Source of the DNA: Gemmatimonadota bacterium
GTDB lineage: Bacteria; Gemmatimonadota; Gemmatimonadetes; Longimicrobiales; Gaopeijiaceae
Direction of reading: 5' to 3'
Assembly (NCBI GenBank): GCA_016873995.1
Contig: VGVR01000001.1
Location: 1-64,000 of the forward strand
DNA: 64,000 nucleotides
Numbering within the stretch: position 1 is the first letter of the stretch; the number at the start of each line of letters is the position of its first letter. The notes below the pieces were generated by a model, which was given only the letters and a program-made list of their open reading frames with translations, searched no databases and was not told the DNA's origin. The position numbers and the translations under genes were made by a program. Positions 57,613 through 64,000 of this stretch are shown here, one piece after another.

Positions 57613-58046
57613 GGGGCGGTGCCGTCGGTCGCCAGATCCTCGGGGGCGGCTTCGTAGCGGCTACCGCACTTCGTGAGCATCGTGGCGGCCTCGAACACGC
57701 CGTCAGCGCGGAGCCGACCTTCGAGCACCACCTCCACCTCGTCGGTGAACGTGTCCGGGAGCGCATCGCGGAACTCGACCGGGAACGTGACCGAGGCGTC
57801 GACGAGGTCGTGCACGATGAAGCGGTGCAGCAACTCGCCCTCGACGCGCTCGTAGCTCCCCTTCACCACCTGGCCGGACACCTTCACGCCCACGTCGCGG
57901 AACGTCGGATCGGCCTCGACGCGCTCCATGAGCTCGACCGGGGTGAGATAGTAGACCATCGTCTCGCTCACACCCGTCCAGATCAGGTACGTCACCACGG
58001 CAGCCACGCCGACCAGGCCCACCATGAAACGGCCGTTCTTCCTCAT
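57609..58046 (-). CDS. ccmE: cytochrome c maturation heme chaperone CcmE (CxxxY variant)
   Basis: A 145-residue periplasmic heme chaperone with one N-terminal membrane anchor (FMVGLVGVAAVVTYLIW) and an OB-fold. The heme site of classical CcmE is His in HDENY; here the matching segment reads TKCGSRYEA, i.e. the CxxxY variant known from Desulfovibrio and archaea. The end of the protein is short and acidic. First gene of the ccm operon, preceded by about 290 nt without another gene. Confidence 0.9.
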   Translation of the reverse strand: MRKNGRFMVGLVGVAAVVTYLIWTGVSETMVYYLTPVELMERVEADPTFRDVGVKVSGQVVKGSYERVEGELLHRFIVHDLVDASVTFPVEFRDALPDTFTDEVEVVLEGRLRADGVFEAATMLTKCGSRYEAAPEDLATDGTAP

Positions 58047-58340
58047 GTCTGCCTCCCTGGGGTGGCGCGGTGCGCCTGACGTACGGGCCCAATTTAGTCG
58101 GCTCGTCGGAGAGCCATCCAGTCCGGGAAAGTCCGTACTCGGCTGTCCCGACCTACCCTGAAGCCACGTTCTGCGCGGGTTCTGGTGCCGTTCGTGTACC
58201 CGAAAGACACCGTGGCGGTGCCGGGAGTTGAGGGGCCCCTGCGCCCACGGGGTCGGCGGCAGGCGGCCCGGGCCGCCGGAGCCCCGCGGCGAGGCCGCCC
58301 TGTCAGTAGACGCGACCCGAAACCTCCGCTGCGCGGAGCC
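58047..58340. other. intergenic region upstream of the ccm operon
   Basis: About 294 nt with no gene, between the start of ccmE and the end of the minus-strand vapC. It should hold the ccm promoter and the vapC terminator, but I see no convincing promoter boxes, terminator or RNA structure. Confidence 0.4.
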
Positions 58341-58775
58341 CTACTCCTGGACCCCCGGAGCGTCGACCGCCACGACCTCCAACTCGTCGATACCGGCGAA
58401 ATCCCCAGGGTTACACGTGTAGAGTGGCAGCGCGTTGGCCAGAGCAGTCGCAGCGATCATCGCGTCCAACGACCGAGCCGCGGGCTTCCGGCCCGACCTC
58501 CGCAGCGATGCCGCCACCCTCCCGAAGGCTCTCGCAGCAGCCGCGTCGAACGGGAGCGGATGGAAGTCGGCTTCCGCCTGCTGGAGATGCGCTTGTCGAG
58601 CCGCGCGCTCCTCGTGGGTGTCCGCCACCAGGGGTCCAACCGACAGCTCCGCGAGCGTGACCGCCGTGATCATCGGTTCGCGCGGAAGCGACTCCGGATC
58701 CTCGATGCGAGAGAGAAGGATCACCGTGCTCGTGTCCAACACCCCACGCGTGTGGACCGAGACAGGCGCCTTCAC
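58341..58775 (-). CDS. VapC-type PIN-domain toxin (minus-strand module)
   Basis: A 144-residue PIN RNase. Acidic residues are in LDTSTVILL, LAELSVG, SLDAMIAATALA and CNPGDF, the usual D-E-D-D spacing. Such toxins cut tRNA or rRNA and are held by the cognate antitoxin. GTG 58775 overlaps the antitoxin stop by 4 nt (GTGA). Confidence 0.9.
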   Translation of the reverse strand: MKAPVSVHTRGVLDTSTVILLSRIEDPESLPREPMITAVTLAELSVGPLVADTHEERAARQAHLQQAEADFHPLPFDAAAARAFGRVAASLRRSGRKPAARSLDAMIAATALANALPLYTCNPGDFAGIDELEVVAVDAPGVQE

Positions 58776-59008
58776 AGCGAGGTGTCGAGCGCGCGATCGA
58801 TATCCCGACGCAAGGTGCGCGCGTCGACCGGGGGAAGACCCCGCCATCGCTCTAGCAATGTCTCGGCCGGGAGGCCTCTGGGTGCAACCGGGTGCAATTC
58901 AGCGATCGGGCTTCCGTCGAGAGTGACCGTGAGAGACTCACCACGCGCGACACGCTCCAGGATGCGCCCGCCCTTGTGACGAAGATCCCTCACTGTGACA
59001 TCGGCCAT
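58772..59008 (-). CDS. Phd/VapB-type antitoxin (minus-strand module)
   Basis: A 78-residue protein. The N-terminal Phd/YefM-like fold reads DVTVRDLRHKGGRILERVARGESLTVTLDGSPIAELHP; the C-terminal tail (RDIDRALDTSL) binds the toxin. ATG 59008 lies 5 nt behind the predicted -10 box, so the mRNA is probably nearly leaderless; an ATG at 59023 would lie in the promoter. Confidence 0.88.
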   Translation of the reverse strand: MADVTVRDLRHKGGRILERVARGESLTVTLDGSPIAELHPVAPRGLPAETLLERWRGLPPVDARTLRRDIDRALDTSL

Positions 59009-59013
59009 AAGGC

Positions 59014-59042
59014 ATGGTATCACCGGTGAAACATCGCGTCAA
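59014..59042 (-). promoter_or_regulatory. promoter of the minus-strand vapBC module
   Basis: Minus strand: TTGACG (59042-59037), 17-nt spacer, TACCAT (59019-59014). A perfect palindrome tcaccggtga lies in the spacer at 59020-59029 and is a likely autoregulatory operator. The ATG is 5 nt downstream of the -10 box. Confidence 0.65.
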
Positions 59043-59114
59043 TGGCGTGCCAGGGGCCCCACCGAGGTCTGTCCGTGTAACCGCAGGATCCCACCTGGAC
59101 TGCGCGATGCTCCG

Positions 59115-59148
59115 TTGACCCCGGTGCATCACTGGTAGCATCATGATG
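59115..59148 (+). promoter_or_regulatory. promoter and operator of the plus-strand vapBC module
   Basis: TTGACC (59115-59120), a 15-nt spacer, TAGCAT (59136-59141). A perfect 10-bp palindrome catcatgatg (59139-59148) overlaps the -10 box and abuts the ATG at 59150, which fits an operator for the ribbon-helix-helix antitoxin. The leader would be almost absent. Confidence 0.5.
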
Positions 59149-59149
59149 T

Positions 59150-59374
59150 ATGACGCGCACCACCATCTCGCTACCGGACGATTTGTATAAGCGCCTTCGG
59201 CATATCGCAGCGGAGGACGCAACCTCCGTCGCGGCCCTGGTGCGTGAGGCCGTCGAGGCGAAGATCCGCTCTCACCGTCCGCGCCCCCGCAGCCTTGGTG
59301 CGGGCGCGTCGGGCGTCGCCGATACCGCTCGGCGCACCGGGGAGGAACGGCCGGAGCCGCGCCCGTGGCGCTGA
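59150..59374 (+). CDS. ribbon-helix-helix antitoxin (plus-strand module)
   Basis: A 74-residue CopG/MetJ-type antitoxin. The DNA-binding unit is MTRTTISLPDDLYKRLRHIAAE with DATSVAALVREAVEAKI as the second helix; the C-terminal basic, Pro-rich tail would wrap the toxin. It overlaps the toxin gene by 10 nt. A different antitoxin family from the minus-strand module. Confidence 0.88.
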   Translation: MTRTTISLPDDLYKRLRHIAAEDATSVAALVREAVEAKIRSHRPRPRSLGAGASGVADTARRTGEERPEPRPWR

Positions 59375-59790
59375 TCCTCGACACGGGGCCTTTGTATGCG
59401 TCACTCGATCGAAGCGATCAGGACCACCAGGCCTGTCGGAGGCTGATCGAAACGGCGAACGAGCCGATCGTGATTCCGGCGCCGGTGCTCGTCGAGGTGG
59501 ACTACTGGATCCATCGACGTCTGCACGTCGGAGTCCTCGTCGCGCTGCTCGACGACATCGTTGCCGGTGCCTACGAGGTCGAAGAACTGGTGCCGGAGGA
59601 CTACGGCAGAATCCGCGACTTGAGCGATAGCTACGGGGACGTCGGCCTCGGGTTCGTGGATGCCGCGGTTCTCGCCGTGGTCGAGCGATTTTCCGAGGAG
59701 AAGCTCGCCACATTGGATGAGCGCCACTTTCGCGCGGTCCGCCCGCGCCATCGCAACGCGCTTCGGCTGCTACCGGCGGACGTGCCTTAG
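59365..59790 (+). CDS. VapC-type PIN-domain toxin (plus-strand module)
   Basis: A 141-residue PIN RNase. Acidic residues: LILDTGPLYASLDRSD, PVLVEVDYW, GFVDAAVLAVVERF and TLDERHF. GTG 59365 is the start that overlaps the antitoxin. It converges on glpK with a 4-nt overlap of gene ends. Confidence 0.9.
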   Translation: MALILDTGPLYASLDRSDQDHQACRRLIETANEPIVIPAPVLVEVDYWIHRRLHVGVLVALLDDIVAGAYEVEELVPEDYGRIRDLSDSYGDVGLGFVDAAVLAVVERFSEEKLATLDERHFRAVRPRHRNALRLLPADVP

Positions 59791-61289
59791 CCTTCGCGGT
59801 CCCGCGCCCAGTGGACCGCAGCGCGCACCGCCCTCCCCCACCCCTCCTTGAGGCGCGCCGCCTCCGCGGGCGCCAGCACAGGCTCGAAGCGCCGCGGCGC
59901 GCCCTGCGCGGCCAAGAAGTCGGCGCCGCTCGCCCACACGCCGGTCGCGAGCCCGGCGAGCCCCGCGGCGCCGAGCGCGGTCGTCTCGACGAGCGCAGGG
60001 CGCCGGACCGGCACGCCGAGCAGGCTCGCCTGGAACGTCATGAGCCAGTCGTTCAGCGCCGCCCCGCCGTCCACGCGCAGCTCGGCGGTCGGTACACCCG
60101 AGTCAGCCTCCATCGCGGACAGCACCTCGGCCGTCCCGTACGCCATCGCCTCGAGCGCCGCACGCACCACGTGCGCCTTCGAAGTCCCGCGCGTGAGCCC
60201 GACGAGCATGCCGCGCGCCTCGGGCTCCCAATGCGGCGCGCCCAGCCCGACGAACGCGGGCACGAAATACACGCCGGCGTTGTCCTCGAGCGGGCGGGCC
60301 ATCGCCTCGGACTCGTCCGCCCGGGTGACGAGGCCGAGCATGTCGCGCAGCCACTGGATGGCGGCACCGGCGATGAACACCGAGCCCTCGAGCGCGTAGG
60401 CCACGCCCCCGGTGGCATCGCACGCCGCGGTGGTGAGGAGGCCGTGCTTCGATGGCACCGGCTGCGACCCGGTGTTGAGCAGCAGGAAGGCGCCGGTGCC
60501 ATACGTGTTCTTCGCCAGCCCGGGCGTCCAGCATCCCTGCCCGAAGAGCGCGGACTGCTGATCGCCCGCCACCCCTGATATGGGCGCGTCGATGCCGAGG
60601 TGCTCACCGAGCGCCGTGCCGAAGTCGCCCGCGCTCGGCCGCACCTCGGGCAGGAGCGCGCGCGGGACGCCGAGCAACTCGAGCGCCCACGGGTCCCACG
60701 CGCGCTCGCGCAGGTTGTAGAGGAGCGTGCGCGACGCGTTGGTCGGATCGGTGGCGTGCGTGCGGCCGTTGGTGAGGCGCGCTACCAGCCATGTGTCGAT
60801 GGTGCCGACCGCGAGGTCCCCACGTTCGGCGCGCCCGCGCAGGTCCGGTCGCTGTTCGAGGAGCCAAGCGATCTTGGTGCCGGAGAAGTAGGGATCGAGC
60901 ACGAGCCCGGTGCGGGCGCGCACCTCGGCCTCGTGGCCCGCCACCTTCAATGCGCGGCACATATCGGTCGTGCGCCGGTCCTGCCAGACGATCGCACGCG
61001 CGACGGGCTCGAGCGTCTCGCGGTCCCAGAGCACGACGGTCTCGCGCTGGTTCGTGATGCCGACCCCGCGCACGTCGGCGTTGCCGCCAGCCGCCGCGAG
61101 CGCTTCCCGCGCGACCCTCCGGCTCACCTCCCAGATCTCGTTCGCGTCGTGCTCGACCCACCCGGGCTTCGGGAAGTGCTGCGTGAACTCGGAGTACGCG
61201 CGGCCGAGGATGCGGCCGTCCCGGGCCACGACGAGGCAGGTGGTGCCCGTCGTCCCCTGGTCGATCGCGAGTACGGAAGGTGTGCCCAT
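59787..61289 (-). CDS. glpK: glycerol kinase
   Basis: A 500-residue FGGY-family kinase. N-terminal AIDQGTTGTTCLVV, the substrate/ATP blocks WQDRRTTDMC, TIDTWLVARLTNG, YGTGAFLLLNTG and the C-terminal GLGAPHWEPEARGMLVGLTRGTSKAH and DGGAALNDWLMTFQASLL. Length is normal. It phosphorylates glycerol to glycerol-3-phosphate; no uptake facilitator or dehydrogenase is adjacent. Confidence 0.95.
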   Translation of the reverse strand: MGTPSVLAIDQGTTGTTCLVVARDGRILGRAYSEFTQHFPKPGWVEHDANEIWEVSRRVAREALAAAGGNADVRGVGITNQRETVVLWDRETLEPVARAIVWQDRRTTDMCRALKVAGHEAEVRARTGLVLDPYFSGTKIAWLLEQRPDLRGRAERGDLAVGTIDTWLVARLTNGRTHATDPTNASRTLLYNLRERAWDPWALELLGVPRALLPEVRPSAGDFGTALGEHLGIDAPISGVAGDQQSALFGQGCWTPGLAKNTYGTGAFLLLNTGSQPVPSKHGLLTTAACDATGGVAYALEGSVFIAGAAIQWLRDMLGLVTRADESEAMARPLEDNAGVYFVPAFVGLGAPHWEPEARGMLVGLTRGTSKAHVVRAALEAMAYGTAEVLSAMEADSGVPTAELRVDGGAALNDWLMTFQASLLGVPVRRPALVETTALGAAGLAGLATGVWASGADFLAAQGAPRRFEPVLAPAEAARLKEGWGRAVRAAVHWARDREG

Positions 61290-61313
61290 GTGCGTCTCAG
61301 CAGCGCGAGTCGC

Positions 61314-62012
61314 TCAACGCTGGATCGGAGTCAGTCGCCCGAAGTCGTAGCGCCACCCGGCGCGGGCGAGCAGGTCGAGGAAGGCACCCACCGGGAAGCC
61401 GACCACGCAATAGTAGTCCCCATCGATCGAGTCGACCAACGCGGCACCGAGCCCTTGGATCCCGTAGGCGCCCGCTTTGTCGAGCGGCTCGCCCGTCTGC
61501 ACGTAACGGCGCGCGACGTCGCGGTCGAATGGCCGGAAGCGCACGGCGGCGCGCGCGACCGACGCCAGCGTACCGTGTCCGCCAGCGAGGGCGAGGCCGG
61601 TGAAGACCTCGTGCGTCCGCCCCGCCAAGGAGAGGAGCGTCGTCACCGCATCTTCGGCGTCGCTCGGCTTCGAGAGCACGCGACCGTCGATCACGACCAC
61701 GGTGTCGCCGCCGACCACGAGCGCGTCTGGTTCTCCTGCGGCGACGAGCCCGGCCTTCGCGCGCGCGAGACGCTCGACGTGCGCCAACGGCGTCTCGCCC
61801 GGCGAGTACGACTCGTCCACGTCGGCGGGGCGGACCTCGGGCGCGAGCCCGAGCTGGCGGAGCACGTCGGCACGCCGCGGCGAGCCGGACGCGAGCACGA
61901 GTCGCGGACGGCCAACGGCCGACGTCGACTCAGCGGATCCCGATCCCGGCGGCGGCGCCATCAGTCCCTGTCCATCGACTTCGGGGGCGTCGAGTCGCGG
62001 ACCATCAGTCAC
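61314..62012 (-). CDS. maf: Maf family nucleotide pyrophosphatase
   Basis: A 232-residue Maf/YhdE-type pyrophosphatase that hydrolyses dTTP/UTP or m7GTP. Core: LVLASGSPRRADVLRQLGL, VDESYSPGETP, DALVVGGDTVV, GRTHEVFTGLAL and GEPLDKAGAYGIQG. The first 35 residues are an unconserved extension. GTG 62012 overlaps dtd by 8 nt; an internal later start is possible. Confidence 0.9.
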   Translation of the reverse strand: MTDGPRLDAPEVDGQGLMAPPPGSGSAESTSAVGRPRLVLASGSPRRADVLRQLGLAPEVRPADVDESYSPGETPLAHVERLARAKAGLVAAGEPDALVVGGDTVVVIDGRVLSKPSDAEDAVTTLLSLAGRTHEVFTGLALAGGHGTLASVARAAVRFRPFDRDVARRYVQTGEPLDKAGAYGIQGLGAALVDSIDGDYYCVVGFPVGAFLDLLARAGWRYDFGRLTPIQR

Positions 62013-62448
62013 GATCGAGGACCAGCGTGACCGGCCCGTCGTTCACGAAGTCGACCTCCATCATCGCGCCGAACTCACCCGTCTCGACTCTGCGCGACGT
62101 CTTCGACCGGAGCGTACGCACGAAGTCGCCGTAGAGCGCATCCGCGACGTCCGGCGCGGCCGCATCCACGAAGCTCGGGCGCCTCCCCTTGGATACGTCG
62201 CCATACAGGGTGAATTGGCTCACCACGAGCAAGTCGCCGCCGACTTCCTCGAGCGAGCGGTTCATCTTGCCTTCGTCGTCGGCGAAGACGCGTAGCCCGA
62301 GCACCTTGTCGGCCATCCAGTCGACCTGCGGCTGGCCGTCACCGGCCTTGAAGCCCACCAGGAGTAGGTGGCCGCGCGCGATCCTCCCGACCACGCGTCC
62401 GCCGACCCTGACCTCCGCGCGGGATACGCGCTGGAGGACGATCCTCAC
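62005..62448 (-). CDS. dtd: D-aminoacyl-tRNA deacylase
   Basis: A 147-residue enzyme removing D-amino acids from mischarged tRNA. Motifs: RIVLQRVSRAEVRVGG, LLLVGFKAGDG, LLVVSQFTLYGDVSKGRRPSF (catalytic SQxT) and the late VNDGPVTLVLD with the conserved NDGP-type segment. GTG 62448 overlaps the glmS stop by 4 nt; a longer frame upstream is a shadow. Confidence 0.95.
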   Translation of the reverse strand: MRIVLQRVSRAEVRVGGRVVGRIARGHLLLVGFKAGDGQPQVDWMADKVLGLRVFADDEGKMNRSLEEVGGDLLVVSQFTLYGDVSKGRRPSFVDAAAPDVADALYGDFVRTLRSKTSRRVETGEFGAMMEVDFVNDGPVTLVLDRD

Positions 62449-64000
62449 TCGACGGTGACCGACTTCGCCAGGTTGCGCGGCTGGTCCACGTCCGCGCCGC
62501 GCAGGACGGCCATGTGGTACGCGAGCAGCTGCAGCGGGACGGTGGTGAGCACGGGGAGCAGGCACGGGATCGTGTGCGGGACCTTGATCATGTAGTCGAC
62601 CTTGTCCTGCAGCTCCGGCGCGTCGTCGCTCACGACCGCGATGATGCGCCCGTGCCGCGCCTTCACCTCTTCGATGTTCGACACGACCTTCTTGTAGACC
62701 GCGTCGCGCGGGGCGAGCACCACCACCGGCATGTCGTCGTCGATGAGCGCGATGGGCCCGTGCTTCATCTCCGCAGCGGGATATCCCTCGGCGTGGATGT
62801 AGCTCACTTCCTTGAGCTTGAGTGCGCCCTCGAGCGCCACCGGGAACTGATAGCCGCGGCCCAGATACAGGAAATTGCGGCAGTCCATGTAGGCCTTGGC
62901 GACGTCCCGCACCTCGTCGTTCACCTTCAGCACCTCTTCCACGAGATACGGCAGCTCCTGCAGGGCGCTCACGATCTCGCGTCCCTGCAGGGCCGACAGG
63001 TGGCGCCGGCGCCCCATGAACAAGGTGAACAGGGTGAGCGCCACGAGCTGGCTGGTGAACGCCTTCGTCGACGCCACGCCGATCTCGGGCCCGGCGTGCA
63101 GATAGATGCCGAAGTCCGTCTGGCGCGCGATGGTGGAGCCGACGGCGTTCACGATGCCCATGGTCTTGGCACCGTTGCGGGTCGCCTCGTGCATCGCGGC
63201 GAGCGTGTCCGCCGTCTCGCCGGACTGGCTGATGGCGACCGCGAGGGTGACCTCCTCGATCACCGGGTTCCGATAGCGGAACTCCGACGCGTACTCGACG
63301 CTGGTCGGAATGCGCGCGTACTCCTCGAGCATGTACTCGCCTACCAGGCTCGCGTGCCAACTGGTTCCACATGCCGAGATGATGATGCGCTTCACCGCCG
63401 CGAGCTCCGTTTGGTGGTCGCGGATGCCGCCGAGCCTCGCGTCGCCTTCCTCCTCGAGCAGCCGGCCGCGCATCACGTCGCGCAGGCTGTTCGGCTGATC
63501 GTAGATCTCCTTCAGCATGAAGTGCTCGAAGCCGCCCTTCTCGATGGCGGCCAGGTCCCAGGTCACTTCGTGGCGCGCCCGGGCGACCTCCGTACCCTCG
63601 AGCCGGAAGGTGCGGTATCCGTCGGCGTCGATCACGGCATAGTCGCCGTCGTCCAGGTAGACGACCTCGCGCGTATGCGCGATCACCGCGGCCGCATCCG
63701 AGCCTGCGAGCATCTCGCCCTTCTGGCCCACGCCGATGAGGAGCGGGCTGCCGTTGCGGGCGAGCACGATCTTCCCTGGATCGCGCGAGGAGATGACGGC
63801 GATGCCGTAAGCCCCGTCCACTTTGCGAAGCGCGGCGGCCACCGCGGTCTCGAGCGGCTGGCCTTCGTTCCAGAGGAAGTCGATCAGGTGCACCACGACC
63901 TCCGTGTCCGTCTCGGAGGTGAACTGGTACCCCTCCTTCTTGAGCTGCTGCCGGAGCGCATCCGCGTTATCGATGATGCCGTTGTGGACGAGCGCGATCT
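62445..64000 (-). CDS. glmS: glutamine-fructose-6-phosphate aminotransferase (5' end outside window)
   Basis: The C-terminal 517 codons of GlmS, which makes glucosamine-6-phosphate for peptidoglycan and LPS. The visible part starts within the glutaminase domain (IALVHNGIIDNADALRQQL; SETDTEVVVHLIDFL), continues through two SIS domains (ISACGTSWHASLVGEYMLE; AISQSGETADTLA) and ends PRNLAKSVTVE. The start codon lies beyond position 64000. dtd, maf and glpK follow on the same strand. Confidence 0.96.
   Translation of the reverse strand, partial: IALVHNGIIDNADALRQQLKKEGYQFTSETDTEVVVHLIDFLWNEGQPLETAVAAALRKVDGAYGIAVISSRDPGKIVLARNGSPLLIGVGQKGEMLAGSDAAAVIAHTREVVYLDDGDYAVIDADGYRTFRLEGTEVARARHEVTWDLAAIEKGGFEHFMLKEIYDQPNSLRDVMRGRLLEEEGDARLGGIRDHQTELAAVKRIIISACGTSWHASLVGEYMLEEYARIPTSVEYASEFRYRNPVIEEVTLAVAISQSGETADTLAAMHEATRNGAKTMGIVNAVGSTIARQTDFGIYLHAGPEIGVASTKAFTSQLVALTLFTLFMGRRRHLSALQGREIVSALQELPYLVEEVLKVNDEVRDVAKAYMDCRNFLYLGRGYQFPVALEGALKLKEVSYIHAEGYPAAEMKHGPIALIDDDMPVVVLAPRDAVYKKVVSNIEEVKARHGRIIAVVSDDAPELQDKVDYMIKVPHTIPCLLPVLTTVPLQLLAYHMAVLRGADVDQPRNLAKSVTVE

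Overview
This 64 kb window is GC-rich bacterial chromosome with a dense housekeeping gene load. The gene order (recR - small membrane protein - MglA-like GTPase - pgsA - cinA - grpE - dnaJ), the bacillithiol deacetylase, the signal-peptide-bearing CcmD, the UPF0104-type membrane protein and the outer-membrane proteins with signal peptides point to a diderm; my best guess is Gemmatimonadota. That assignment rests on gene content and protein flavour only.

Layout. 1-103 is the 3' end of an IS630-type transposase cut by the window edge. 287-6376 (+) is an export cluster (TolC-type channel, MacA-type adaptor, two MacB-type permeases, no ATPase) followed by bshB1. A small HIRAN-like gene (-) sits between this and a cysteine desulfurase/mnmA pair (+). 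From 9177 to 25131 almost everything is on the minus strand: dnaJ, grpE, cinA, pgsA, a decayed MglA-like gene, recR, ybaB, dnaX, the SRP RNA gene ffs with a visible promoter and terminator, yraN, a DAHP synthase, smc, an unrecognised tail-anchored protein, rsfS, rplI, a DUF2232-type membrane protein and a single gene encoding ribosomal proteins bS6 and bS18 fused. An OPT transporter (+) follows. 27375-48662 is a second long minus-strand block: an M20 peptidase, hppA, pth, rplY, prs, a structured palindromic intergenic element, a secreted protein of unknown function placed 3 nt behind tRNA-Gln, ispE, a flippase-like protein, pdxJ, hflX, rarA, the CCA-adding enzyme, an SDR, gmhA, a CpsB-type phosphatase, alaS and recA. 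48884-51196 (+) holds small genes of poorly known function including yaeQ.

51232-58046 (-) is a compact cytochrome c maturation operon in the order ccmE-F-(CcmI-like zinc-ribbon)-A-B-C-D, followed by an outer-membrane protein. Its CcmE has the CxxxY heme-site variant instead of the usual His site. 58341-59790 holds two VapBC-type toxin-antitoxin modules back to back on opposite strands, both apparently read from promoters that leave almost no leader. 59787-64000 (-) carries glpK, maf, dtd and the 3' part of glmS, which runs off the window.

Most minus-strand genes are coupled by 4-nt ATGA/GTGA/TTGA overlaps, and GTG or TTG starts are common; starts were chosen on protein family boundaries and these overlaps. 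The most unusual items are the bS6-bS18 fusion, the gene that begins directly behind a tRNA, the MglA remnant without a P-loop, the export cluster without an ATPase, and the nested hairpin element at 33237-33412.
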